Below, piece after piece: positions 26,594-35,243 of a stretch of 64,000 nt of DNA (positions within the stretch are counted from its first letter, which is position 1; every line of letters begins with the position of its first letter). The position numbers and the translations under genes are program-made. The DNA comes from Microlunatus antarcticus (lineage in GTDB: Bacteria; Actinomycetota; Actinomycetes; Propionibacteriales; Propionibacteriaceae), in NCBI RefSeq assembly GCF_014193425.1, contig NZ_JACHZG010000001.1, positions 682,001-746,000 on the forward strand, in the 5' to 3' direction. The notes beneath the pieces are model-generated. The model saw nothing but the letters and a program-made list of their open reading frames with translations, did no database searches and was not told the DNA's origin.

Positions 26594-27469
26594 ATGAAGA
26601 GACGGCAGTTCTGGGCGCTGGTCGCACCCAGCGTCGTGGTGATGTTCGGGTTCATGCTGGTGCCGCTCTACCAGACCCTGCGGTGGAGCTTCGAGAGCGT
26701 CAACTACGGCGAGGCCGGCACCTTCATCGGGCTGACGAACTACCGGGCGGCGCTCGGCGACGCGAGGCTCGGCCGTGCGGTGCTGTTCACCGTCGGCCTG
26801 ACGGTGGTCGCGTCGGCGTTCTGCATCGTGTTCGGCTACGTCCTGGCCGCCCTGGTGAACAAGCTCGGCCGGGCTCGGCCCCTGGTGCTGGGCATCCTGC
26901 TCATCTCCTACGTCTCGCCGCAGGTGGTGGGCGCCGTGGCCTTCTCCTGGCTGTTCGACTCCAACTTCGGCGGGATCGTCGACTACCTCCTGAACGCGGT
27001 CAGCGGCGGCGCCTTCGGCAACCCGCTGTGGTTCACCTCCACCTGGCCCAACCGTCTGATCATCGTGGCCAACGTCGTGTGGTTCATGCTGCCGTTCGCC
27101 ATGCTGATGATCCTGGCCGGGCTCCAGGGCGTCTCCGAGGAGACGCTCGAGGCGGCGGAGATCGACGGGGCCTCGCCCCTCCAGCGGCACCTCTACGTGA
27201 TCATCCCCAGCATCCGCGGCGTGCTCGGCTTCGTGGTCCTGATCCTGACCATGGACGTCATCCGCGTGTTCGACTCGCTCATCCCCCTCGCGCCGCAGTC
27301 GCTGACCAACGGCAACGAGTCGCTGATGGTCTACATCTACCGAGTGGCGTTCAGCGAGGCCTCGCGGAACCTGGGTCTGGGCAGCGCGATCAGCGTGCTC
27401 ACCATCATCCTGATCCTGATCCTGCTCTTCCCCTCCATCCGCAACATCGTGAAGGAGGCCCGGGCGTGA
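26594..27469 (+). CDS. ABC sugar permease (MalF-like), cassette 1
   Basis: A 291-aa inner-membrane permease with about six hydrophobic segments and the cytoplasmic EAA loop ('LEAAEIDGASPLQRHLYVII' region) that docks the ATPase. It pairs with the next permease. Its stop overlaps the next GTG start (GTGA). No ATP-binding gene is present in the cassette, so a shared MsiK-type ATPase encoded elsewhere is likely. Confidence 0.9.
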   Translation: MKRRQFWALVAPSVVVMFGFMLVPLYQTLRWSFESVNYGEAGTFIGLTNYRAALGDARLGRAVLFTVGLTVVASAFCIVFGYVLAALVNKLGRARPLVLGILLISYVSPQVVGAVAFSWLFDSNFGGIVDYLLNAVSGGAFGNPLWFTSTWPNRLIIVANVVWFMLPFAMLMILAGLQGVSEETLEAAEIDGASPLQRHLYVIIPSIRGVLGFVVLILTMDVIRVFDSLIPLAPQSLTNGNESLMVYIYRVAFSEASRNLGLGSAISVLTIILILILLFPSIRNIVKEARA

Positions 27470-28377
27470 CCCTCGACATCCCCGCCGCCAGCACCCGCTC
27501 GTCCCAGGCACCCGTCGACCTCGCTCCCGAGGCCGGCCGTGGCCGTCCCGCGTCGCGGCGGTCCCGGCGGGCGGGCGTGGTCACCGCCGTCGTGCTGACC
27601 ATCGTCTGCCTGCTGATGGTGTTCCCGTTCCTGTGGGCGGCCCTGTCCAGCATCAAGCCGACGGACGTGGCCTTCGCCAACCCGCCCGTGTTCCGCTTCG
27701 CGCCGACCTTCCAGCCCTACGTCGACCTCTGGCAGACCACCGACTTCTACCTCTACCTGGTCAACACCCTGGTCGTCGCGGTGATCAGCACGATCGTCGC
27801 CCTGATCGTCGGTCTGCCCTGCGCGTACGCGCTGTCGCGCTACACCGGGATCTCCTCGGTCGTGCTGCTCGTGCTGGCACTGGTCTTCCGCGCTCTGCCC
27901 CGGTTCGCGGTCGTGCTGCCGATGTACGACATCTCCCAGAGCCTGGGGATCTACGACACCACGTACGCCCTGGCCGGCGCCCTCATCGTCATCAACCAGC
28001 CGTTCACCATCTGGCTGCTGCGGAACTTCTTCGCCGAGATCCCCCCGGAGCTGGACGAGGCGGCGATGGTCGACGGGTGCACCCGGTTCGGGGTGCTGCG
28101 TCGCATCATGATCCCGCTCATGGGACCGGGGATCCTCACCGCCGGCATCTTCGTCTTCCTGTTCGCCTTCCAGGAGTACCTGACAGCGGCTGTGCTCACC
28201 GACACGTCGTCGAAGACCGTGCCGGTGTTCATCGCCACCCAGCTCGGGCAGAACCTGCCGCTGCTCCAGCAGGCCTCGGCCGCCACGGTGCTTCTGACCC
28301 TGCCCGTGATCGGCATCGCCCTCATCGCGCAGAAGTACCTCGTCGCCGGTCTCGCCTCAGGGGCCGTCAAGGGGTGA
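27466..28377 (+). CDS. ABC sugar permease (MalG-like), cassette 1
   Basis: A 303-aa permease with an extended Arg/Ala-rich cytosolic N-terminus of about 40 residues, six hydrophobic segments and the EAA loop 'LDEAAMVDGCTRFGVLRRIM'. It starts at GTG 27466 overlapping the previous stop. The last bases overlap the next start (GTGA at 28374). Confidence 0.9.
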   Translation: MTLDIPAASTRSSQAPVDLAPEAGRGRPASRRSRRAGVVTAVVLTIVCLLMVFPFLWAALSSIKPTDVAFANPPVFRFAPTFQPYVDLWQTTDFYLYLVNTLVVAVISTIVALIVGLPCAYALSRYTGISSVVLLVLALVFRALPRFAVVLPMYDISQSLGIYDTTYALAGALIVINQPFTIWLLRNFFAEIPPELDEAAMVDGCTRFGVLRRIMIPLMGPGILTAGIFVFLFAFQEYLTAAVLTDTSSKTVPVFIATQLGQNLPLLQQASAATVLLTLPVIGIALIAQKYLVAGLASGAVKG

Positions 28378-29045
28378 CCCTCGTCCTCCTGCCGGGCTCT
28401 GGCTGCACGGCCTCGCTGTGGGCGGCCCTCACGCTGGACGTGGAGACGGTGACGCCGGTGCTGCAGGAGCCGACGCTGGACGGCGAGGTCGACCGGCTGC
28501 TCGCGGTGCTGCCCGACCGGTTCGCGCTCGCGGGGCTCTCGCTCGGCGCGATCGTGGCGATGGCGCTGGTGCGGCGCGCTCCGGAACGGGTCACACGGCT
28601 CTGCCTGATGTCGACCAACCCGTACGCCCCGACGCCCGGGCAGCACGAAGCCTGGGCCGCCCAGCGGGAGGTGCTGCGCACCGACGGTGCCCGGACACTG
28701 CAGGCGTCTCTGCTCCCGGTGCTCCGCTCGCCGGGGCGCACCGACCTGGACGAGGCGGTGCTGGCCATGGCCGACGAGCTCGGCGCCGAGACGTACGCCG
28801 CGCAGTGCCGCCTGCAGGACACCCGCGTCGACGAACGCCCCGGTCTCGCGCAGGTCCGCGTCCCGACCCTGGTCGTCGCCGCCCGCGACGACCGGCTCTG
28901 CGGCGTCGAGCGGCACGAGGAGATCGCGTCCCTGGTCCCCGGCGCGGAGCTCGTGGTCCTCGAGGACTGCGCCCACCTGTCCCCGCTCGAGCGCCCCGAC
29001 GAGCTCTCCGCCCACCTGAACCGCTGGCTCGCGCCTGGCCGGTAG
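28374..29045 (+). CDS. Alpha/beta hydrolase
   Basis: A 223-aa alpha/beta-hydrolase-fold protein, translationally coupled to cassette 1. The oxyanion region is 'LLPGSGCTASLW', the nucleophile elbow 'GLSLGA', the acid in 'VAARDDRLCG' and the catalytic His in 'EDCAHLSPLE'. It probably hydrolyses an ester or lactone intermediate of the substrate imported by this operon. Start GTG 28374. Confidence 0.87.
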   Translation: MTLVLLPGSGCTASLWAALTLDVETVTPVLQEPTLDGEVDRLLAVLPDRFALAGLSLGAIVAMALVRRAPERVTRLCLMSTNPYAPTPGQHEAWAAQREVLRTDGARTLQASLLPVLRSPGRTDLDEAVLAMADELGAETYAAQCRLQDTRVDERPGLAQVRVPTLVVAARDDRLCGVERHEEIASLVPGAELVVLEDCAHLSPLERPDELSAHLNRWLAPGR

Positions 29046-29054
29046 GAGCCGGCG

Positions 29055-29774
29055 TCAGACCGGGCGGAAGAGGTCGGCCTGGAAGCGGTACGCGTCGCCG
29101 CGGTAGCGGGTGGCCCCGACGAGGACGGGGCGGCCGGCGTCGGTGTAGCCCACCTCCTCGCCCACGAGCACCGGCCAGCCGGCGGTGACGCCGAGCTGGG
29201 CGGCGAGGTAGGTGTCGGCGACCTCGGCCCGGACGGAGTAGACGGAACGGTGCACGCGGACGTCGCAGCGGGTCTCGAGCTCCTCGTAGAGCGAGCGGTC
29301 CTCCAGGTCGGCGTCCTGCAACGGCGCGGCCAGGTCGAGCGGCATCACGGTCTCGTCCAGGCAGATCGTGGTGCGTTCCATGCCGCGCAGCCGGACGAGG
29401 TCCAGGACGTCGGCGCCCGGCGGGATCCGCAGCTGGTCGGCCTCGGGGAGCGTGGCCGTCCGGACCCGGCGCCGCAGCACGTGCGCCGTCGGCCGGAGCC
29501 CGCGCGCGCGGGCCATCTCGGTGAACGTCTGCAGCACGCTCGGCGGCTCGCCCACCACCTCGGGCGCGACGAACCAGCCGCTGCCCACGACGCTCTCGAC
29601 GAGGTGCTCGTCGGCGAGCCGGTTGAGCGCGTTGCGCAGGGTCTCGCGCGACACCCCGTACTGGGCGGCGAGCGTGCGCTCGGCGGGCAGCCGCGCGCCC
29701 GGTCCGTACACGCCGCGCTGCAGCGCGTCGGTCAGCTGCCGGTACGTCTGCTCGGAGGCGAAGGAGGCCCGCAT
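29055..29774 (-). CDS. GntR-family regulator with UTRA domain (DasR/NagR-like)
   Basis: A 239-aa HutC-subfamily GntR repressor. The winged helix includes 'LPAERTLAAQYGVSRETLRN' and the C-terminal UTRA ligand domain includes 'RTTICLDETVMPLDLAAP' and 'ADTYLAAQLGV'. It is divergent from the amino-sugar operon, and DasR-type sites lie in the 130-bp gap, so it probably represses that operon until an amino-sugar phosphate binds. ATG 29774 is preceded by weak purines only. Confidence 0.88.
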   Translation of the reverse strand: MRASFASEQTYRQLTDALQRGVYGPGARLPAERTLAAQYGVSRETLRNALNRLADEHLVESVVGSGWFVAPEVVGEPPSVLQTFTEMARARGLRPTAHVLRRRVRTATLPEADQLRIPPGADVLDLVRLRGMERTTICLDETVMPLDLAAPLQDADLEDRSLYEELETRCDVRVHRSVYSVRAEVADTYLAAQLGVTAGWPVLVGEEVGYTDAGRPVLVGATRYRGDAYRFQADLFRPV

Positions 29775-29813
29775 CGGGTCAATGTAGCGATCGAGACAGA
29801 CCGGAACTACCCC

Positions 29814-29868
29814 TTGCCCTCGATTGGTCTAATCGGTATGTTCTGTCCTGCGACTGGTCTTGATGCCG
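29814..29868 (+). promoter_or_regulatory. Amino-sugar operon promoter with two DasR-type (dre-like) sites
   Basis: TTGCCC (29814-29819) and TATGTT (29837-29842) are spaced 17 bp. ATTGGTCTAATCGGTA (29823-29838) lies between them and ACTGGTCTTGATGCCG (29853-29868) just after the expected start site. Both resemble the GlcNAc-regulator DasR site ACTGGTCTAGACCACT, the first imperfectly. Blocking both sides of the promoter would give tight repression by the divergent GntR protein. Confidence 0.55.
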
Positions 29869-29904
29869 GGCGTGCGTGTGCTGGTTCCAACGAGGGAGTC
29901 ATCC

Positions 29905-31263
29905 GTGTCATCTCCAAGAGTCGCCCGCCTGGTCGCGGCACTCGCCCTGCCCCTGACCCTGGTCGCCGCCGCGTGCGCCCCCCAGGCCGCGAACTCGGGC
30001 GGCGGCAACGTGCAGCCGTCGGCGGTCTCGTCCGACGTCGCCTCCGCGGGTCCGGTCACGCTCAGGTTCCTCGACTTCGAGGAGGGGCCCGACGCCGCGT
30101 ACATCAAGAAGGCGATCGCGGGCTTCGAGCAGCAGTACCCGAACGTCAAGATCGAGCGGACCGAGCAGAGCTTCGACCAGGTGATGTCGACGCTCAACCT
30201 GCGGCTCGCCGACCCGAACGGCCCCGACGTCGCCACGATCAACAACGGCTGGCAGTCGATGGGCACGCTCTCCAAGGCCGGCCTGATCCTCAACCTCGAC
30301 AAGTACGCCGAGCTCTACGGCTGGCGCGACCAGCTGTCGCCGACGATGCTGCGCCAGCTCGAGTTCACCCCGGACGGCAAGAAGATGGGGGAGGGCTCGC
30401 TCTACGGCACCCCCGGCGCGCGCCTGACCACGGTCGGCCTCTACTACAACAAGAAGCTGCTCACCGACGCCGGCGTGGCCGTCCCCACCACGTACGCGGA
30501 GTTCGAGACGGCGCTGGCGGCGGTCAAGGCCAAGGGCGAGACGCCGATCGCGCTCGGCACGCAGGAGAAGACGTACGCGACCAACCCGCTCTTCGCGCTG
30601 CAGTCGCTGCTGGGTTCGCCGAAGGCGATCAACGACTTCGTCTACGGCTCCGGTGGCACGACGCTCGAGCAGACCGGGCTGGGCACGGCCGCCGCCAAGC
30701 TCGCCGAGTGGCAGAAGGACGGCTACCTCAACCCCGGCTACAACGGCCTGGACTTCGACGGCGGCAAGAAGGTCTTCACCGACGGCAAGGCCGCCTTCCA
30801 CTTCGACTACTCCGGCGCCCTGGTGGGCACCGGGGCCGACTCGACGAAGTTCGGTCGCGTGCAGCTGCCGCAGCCGGACGGCGGGGCGCAGACCAGCGTC
30901 GGCGCCGCGTCCGCGGTGTTCGGGATCTCGGCCAAGACCAAGAACCCCGACGCCGCCGCAGCCTTCCTGAACTACCTCGGCAGCCAGGAGATGAACGACC
31001 TCTCGGTGCAGAACGGCTACCTGCCGATCCGTCCCTCCACGGCCCAGGTCGAACCCGGCACGACGTTCGCCGACGAGGTCGCCGGCGCGGCCACGGTGAC
31101 CAAGGACGACGGCTTCCTGCCCTTCTTCGACTGGTCCAGCCCGGAGATGCTCGACGTCATCGGCGGCCAGGTGCAGCTGATCCTCGCCGGCCGCTCGACG
31201 CCGGAGACCCTGGTCACCGACGGGCAGAAGAGCTACGACGACGCCGCCGCGAAGCGCGGGTGA
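29905..31263 (+). CDS. ABC importer solute-binding lipoprotein, cassette 2
   Basis: A 452-aa family 1 solute-binding protein with lipobox 'LVAAAC', 'GEGSLYGTPGARLTTVGLYY' and 'PTTYAEFETALAAVKAKG' in the lobes, similar in plan to amino-sugar or chito-oligosaccharide binders such as NgcE/DasA. The start is GTG 29905, giving the signal peptide 'RLVAALALPLTLVAAAC', behind a 'gaggga' ribosome-binding site. It is first in a six-gene operon for amino-sugar use. Confidence 0.88.
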   Translation: MSSPRVARLVAALALPLTLVAAACAPQAANSGGGNVQPSAVSSDVASAGPVTLRFLDFEEGPDAAYIKKAIAGFEQQYPNVKIERTEQSFDQVMSTLNLRLADPNGPDVATINNGWQSMGTLSKAGLILNLDKYAELYGWRDQLSPTMLRQLEFTPDGKKMGEGSLYGTPGARLTTVGLYYNKKLLTDAGVAVPTTYAEFETALAAVKAKGETPIALGTQEKTYATNPLFALQSLLGSPKAINDFVYGSGGTTLEQTGLGTAAAKLAEWQKDGYLNPGYNGLDFDGGKKVFTDGKAAFHFDYSGALVGTGADSTKFGRVQLPQPDGGAQTSVGAASAVFGISAKTKNPDAAAAFLNYLGSQEMNDLSVQNGYLPIRPSTAQVEPGTTFADEVAGAATVTKDDGFLPFFDWSSPEMLDVIGGQVQLILAGRSTPETLVTDGQKSYDDAAAKRG

Positions 31264-32234
31264 GCACGGGCACCACGGGTCTCACGACGCCGCCCCGGCT
31301 CGGTCGGGGCGGCGCGGGGACCCTCGTCGAGGGTGACGCCCCTACCGGCAGCGCGCGCCGGCGCAACCCTAACCGGCGGATGCGCTGGGCCGGGCTGCTC
31401 TACCTCGCGCCCGCGCTGGCCATGTACACGTGGGTCGTCCTCGTCCCGCTGGTCCAGTCGGCGAACTACTCGCTCTACTCCTGGGACGGCGTCTCGACCC
31501 CGACCTGGGTCGGGCTGGGCAACTACGGCGACTTCTTCACCGACCCGGACCTGCGGGCCGCGCTCGGCCACGTCGGGGTGCTGATCTGCTTCTTCTCGTT
31601 CCTGCCGATCGCGCTCGGCATGCTGACCGCGGCGATCATCTCCCGGCGGAACCTCCGCGGCGCGGCCCTGTTCCGCTCGCTGCTGTTCCTGCCGCAGGTC
31701 GTCACCACCGTCGTGACCGCCGTGGTCTGGAAGTTCCTCTACACCCCCGACGGCCCGATCAACACGCTGCTGCGGGCGCTCGGGCTCGGCGCCCTGGCGC
31801 AGAACTGGCTCGGCGACGTCACCTGGGCGCTCCCCGCGCTCGGCGTCATCGGGACCTGGGTGACCTTCGGCTTCTGCATGATCCTCTTCGTCTCCGGCGC
31901 CCAGTCGATCCCGCAGGAGCTGTACGAGGCGGCGCGCATGGACGGGGCCGGCCCGGTCGCGGAGTTCTTCGCCGTCACCCTGCCCGGCCTGCGCCCGCAG
32001 CTCGCGGTCGCGCTGACCCTGACCATCACGGCCGCCCTGCGCACGTTCGACCTCGTCTACGTCGCCACCCAGGGCGGACCGGGGTCGTCGACCACCACGC
32101 CGGCGCTGCTGCTCTACCGCAAGGCGTTCCAGAACCCCGACGTCGGCGCCGCCGCGGCCATCGCCGTCGTGCTGGCCATCGCCTGCCTCCTGGTCGCGAT
32201 CCTCATCCAGCGCGTCACGGAGCGTGAGTCGTGA
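31260..32234 (+). CDS. ABC sugar permease (MalF-like), cassette 2
   Basis: A 324-aa permease with a basic N-terminal extension of about 40 residues, six hydrophobic segments and the EAA loop 'YEAARMDGAGPVAEFFAVTL'. GTG 31260 overlaps the previous stop (GTGA) and its own end overlaps the next start at 32231. Confidence 0.9.
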   Translation: MSTGTTGLTTPPRLGRGGAGTLVEGDAPTGSARRRNPNRRMRWAGLLYLAPALAMYTWVVLVPLVQSANYSLYSWDGVSTPTWVGLGNYGDFFTDPDLRAALGHVGVLICFFSFLPIALGMLTAAIISRRNLRGAALFRSLLFLPQVVTTVVTAVVWKFLYTPDGPINTLLRALGLGALAQNWLGDVTWALPALGVIGTWVTFGFCMILFVSGAQSIPQELYEAARMDGAGPVAEFFAVTLPGLRPQLAVALTLTITAALRTFDLVYVATQGGPGSSTTTPALLLYRKAFQNPDVGAAAAIAVVLAIACLLVAILIQRVTERES

Positions 32235-33040
32235 CGCGCAAGTCGGAGACGGTGCTCAACTACTTCGTCCTGCTGCTGTTCACGGCCGTGGTGATGCTGC
32301 CGATCCTCTGGACGCTGCTCGCGGCGCTCAGCCCGAACATGGACGGCAGCGCGTCGACCGACCTGCAGTGGTCCAACTTCGCCTCGGCCTGGACGCGCGG
32401 CTCGCTCGGCCAGGCGCTGCTGGCCAGCACGGTGATCACCGTCGGCGCCGTCATCCTGCAGGTGCTGCTGGCGCTTGGCTCCGGCTACGCGTTCGGCGTG
32501 CTCGACGTCGTCGGCGGGCGGGTGCTCTTCCCGGTGATCCTGCTCGGGCTGATGCTCTCCACCGAGGCGCTGATCATCCCGCTGTACTTCCAGTTCCGCG
32601 AGATCGGCCTGATCAACTCCTGGCTCGGGCTGATCGTCATCCACGTCGGGATGGGGGTGCCCTTCGGGGCCTTCTGGATGCGGGCGACGTTCCGGGCGAT
32701 CCCCGGCTCGCTCGTCGAGTCGGCCCGGATCGACGGCGCCGGCACCTGGCGCGTGCTCTGGGGGATCCTCGTCCCGGTCTCGCGCCCGGCGATCCTCACC
32801 CTGGTCCTGCTCAACGCCATGTGGACCTGGAACGACTACTTCGTCGCCCTGATCATGATCTCCGACCCGACGAAGCAGCCGGTCACGCTCGCCCTGGGTG
32901 CGTTCCAGGGGCGCTTCACCACCGAGTTCAACACCATGGCCGCTGCCGCGGTGATCATCTGCCTGCCGATCCTGGTGCTCTACGCCTTCTTCCAGCGCCA
33001 GTTCATCCACGGCGTCCTGAGCGGGGCGATCAAGGAATGA
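32231..33040 (+). CDS. ABC sugar permease (MalG-like), cassette 2
   Basis: A 269-aa permease with EAA loop 'VESARIDGAGTWRVLWGILV' and six hydrophobic segments. As in cassette 1 no ATPase gene is linked, in keeping with the shared MsiK arrangement known for actinobacterial sugar importers. It is followed after 40 bp by the NagB-like gene. Confidence 0.9.
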   Translation: MTRKSETVLNYFVLLLFTAVVMLPILWTLLAALSPNMDGSASTDLQWSNFASAWTRGSLGQALLASTVITVGAVILQVLLALGSGYAFGVLDVVGGRVLFPVILLGLMLSTEALIIPLYFQFREIGLINSWLGLIVIHVGMGVPFGAFWMRATFRAIPGSLVESARIDGAGTWRVLWGILVPVSRPAILTLVLLNAMWTWNDYFVALIMISDPTKQPVTLALGAFQGRFTTEFNTMAAAAVIICLPILVLYAFFQRQFIHGVLSGAIKE

Positions 33041-33080
33041 CCCGCCACGCGCTCACCACCCCGACCCCCGAGGAGCAGCC

Positions 33081-33896
33081 ATGACCGTGGAGCCCGAAGT
33101 CTTCGACACCCCCGACGAGCTCGGCGGCCGCGTCGCGCGGATGATCGCCGACGGGCTGGTCGCCGCCCGCGAGGCAGGACGGCCGTACGTGCTCGGCTGC
33201 CCGGGCGGGCGCAGCGCCGCCCCCGCGTACGCCGCGCTGGCCGACCTGGTCCACATGGAGCGGCTCGACCTCGACCACCTCGTCGTCGTGATGATGGACG
33301 ACTACCTGGTCAGCGGGCCCGACGGCACCCTCGTCCACGAGCTCCCGCAGGCGCCGCACTCCTGCATCCGCTTCGGCCGCGAGGAGATCGTGCGCCCGCT
33401 CGACGACGCGGCCGGAGCGGGGCGCGGCGTCAGGCCCGAGAACCTCTGGTTCCCGGACCCGGCCGACCCGGCGGCGTACGACGACCGGATCCGCGACGTC
33501 GGCGGCATCGACCTGTTCCTGCTGGCCTCCGGCTCGAGCGACGGTCACATCGCCTTCAACCCGGCCGGGGCCGCGCGCGACAGCCGTACGCGGGTGGTCG
33601 AGCTGCCCGACAGCACGCGCCGGGACAACCTGGCCACGTTCCCGTCCTTCGGCGGCGACCTGTCCCGCGTCCCGCGCCACGGGGTGACCGTGGGCATCGA
33701 CACGATCGCCGCCAGCTCGCGGTCCGTCGCGATGCTCGTGCACGGCCGGGAGAAGGGCCGGGCCGCGGCCCACCTGCTCGCCGCCGACACGTACGACCCG
33801 TCCTGGCCGGCGACCGTCTTCGCCGACTGCGTCGACCCGCACCTGTTCCTGGACTCCGAGGCGTTCGCCGCCGCGGAGCCTGTCCCCGCCCGCTAG
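33081..33896 (+). CDS. Glucosamine-6-phosphate deaminase-like protein
   Basis: A 271-aa member of the NagB/6-phosphogluconolactonase family. The phosphate loop is 'GCPGGRSAAPAY', 'MMDDYLVSG' matches the catalytic 'MDEY' region, and 'SSDGHIAFNPAG' matches the active-site 'GxDGHIAFNEPG' with the catalytic His. NagB converts glucosamine-6-phosphate to fructose-6-phosphate plus ammonia. 'GGR' replaces the usual 'TGS/TP' loop, so a related amino-sugar phosphate may be the substrate. Same operon as cassette 2, GH4 and kinase. Confidence 0.82.
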   Translation: MTVEPEVFDTPDELGGRVARMIADGLVAAREAGRPYVLGCPGGRSAAPAYAALADLVHMERLDLDHLVVVMMDDYLVSGPDGTLVHELPQAPHSCIRFGREEIVRPLDDAAGAGRGVRPENLWFPDPADPAAYDDRIRDVGGIDLFLLASGSSDGHIAFNPAGAARDSRTRVVELPDSTRRDNLATFPSFGGDLSRVPRHGVTVGIDTIAASSRSVAMLVHGREKGRAAAHLLAADTYDPSWPATVFADCVDPHLFLDSEAFAAAEPVPAR

Positions 33897-33941
33897 CCCT
33901 CCCGCTCTCGACGCCCGCACCAGCAAAGGAACCTCGCACCC

Positions 33942-35243
33942 ATGGCCCAGATCAAGCTCGCCTACCTCGGCGGCGGCTCCTCCCGCGCCGCCGGCACCAT
34001 GGCCTCGTTCATCGCCCACGCCGACGAGTTCCAGGGCTCGGAGGTCGTGCTCATCGACCAGCGCGCCGACGAGCTCGAGATCGTCCGCACGCTGGCCGAG
34101 AAGACGGCCCGTGACGCCGGCATGGACCTCACCGTCACCGCGACGACGAACCGCCGTGACGGGCTCGAGGGCGTCGACGCCGTGCTCACCAGCTTTCGCC
34201 CCGGCGACTTCGCCATGCGGCAGCAGGACGAGCTCATCCCCATGCGGCACGGCGTCATCGGCCAGGAGACGCAGGGCCCGGGCGGCTTCATGATGTCGTT
34301 GCGCTCGGTGCAGGTCTTCCAGGGCCTGATCGCCGACCTCGAGGACGTCTCGCCGGGGGCGCGGATCTTCAACTACACCAACCCGGTGAACATCGTCTCC
34401 CAGGCGGTCGAGGACCACACGGACACGCCCATCTACTCGATGTGCGAGGGGCCGATGATCTTCTGGCCGTCGATCCTGAAGACCGCGGGCCTCGACCCCG
34501 AGCGGGCCGAGGTGATCATGGCCGGGGTCAACCACAACTGCTGGTCGACCACGCACCTGTACGACGGCGAGGACATCATGCCGCTGCTCGAGCAGGGCTG
34601 GGAGAAGGTCCGCGACGACCACACGGTCGACATCTGGGACCGCCGGATGCTGCACCTGGCCGTGGCCATGCAGTCCATCCCGGCCGACTACTTCAAGTAC
34701 TACTACTTCGGCCAGGAGCACTTCCGCGAGGCGCAGGCCTCGCGCCTCACCCGCGCGGGCGTCATCCTGTCCCACGTGGACGACTACTGGGCGCACTACC
34801 GCGAGCAGGCGGCGAGCGAGCACCCCAAGCTCGACCCGGCCCGTTCGCGGGGCGGCATCCACGAGCTCGAGCTCGCCATCGACGTGATGAGCGCCTACTA
34901 CAACGACAAGTCCGCGCGGCTCCCCGTCAACCTGCTCAACACCGGCGGCGCGCTGCCCGGCTTCGACGAGGACACCGTGGTGGAGATGTGGTGCGACGTC
35001 GACGGGACCGGCGCCCACCCGATCCCCCAGAAGCCGCTGCCGCACGCCGTCCGGGGCATCACGCAGGAGCTGGCCGAGTACCAGCGCCTCGCCGCCGTCG
35101 CCGCGTGGGACGGCAGCCGGGCCGACGCCGTCCGCGCCCTCGTCGCCCACCCGTTCGTCCCGACGCTCGCCGTCGCGGAGGAGCTCTACGACGACCTCGC
35201 TCACGCGAACGCCGCCTACCTGCCCGAGCGCCTCCTGCGGTGA
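33942..35243 (+). CDS. GH4 family glycosidase (6-phospho-beta-glucosidase-like)
   Basis: A 433-aa NAD+- and Mn2+-dependent glycoside hydrolase of family 4, which cleaves glycosides by an oxidation-elimination mechanism. The N-terminal dinucleotide motif is 'LAYLGGGSSRAAG', the conserved loop 'GVIGQETQGPGG', the NAD/sugar motif 'NYTNPVNIV', and the metal ligands Cys in 'MCEGP' and His in 'GVNHNCW'. Within this operon it may hydrolyse a phosphorylated amino-sugar disaccharide. ATG 33942 follows 'aaaggaacc'. Confidence 0.9.
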   Translation: MAQIKLAYLGGGSSRAAGTMASFIAHADEFQGSEVVLIDQRADELEIVRTLAEKTARDAGMDLTVTATTNRRDGLEGVDAVLTSFRPGDFAMRQQDELIPMRHGVIGQETQGPGGFMMSLRSVQVFQGLIADLEDVSPGARIFNYTNPVNIVSQAVEDHTDTPIYSMCEGPMIFWPSILKTAGLDPERAEVIMAGVNHNCWSTTHLYDGEDIMPLLEQGWEKVRDDHTVDIWDRRMLHLAVAMQSIPADYFKYYYFGQEHFREAQASRLTRAGVILSHVDDYWAHYREQAASEHPKLDPARSRGGIHELELAIDVMSAYYNDKSARLPVNLLNTGGALPGFDEDTVVEMWCDVDGTGAHPIPQKPLPHAVRGITQELAEYQRLAAVAAWDGSRADAVRALVAHPFVPTLAVAEELYDDLAHANAAYLPERLLR

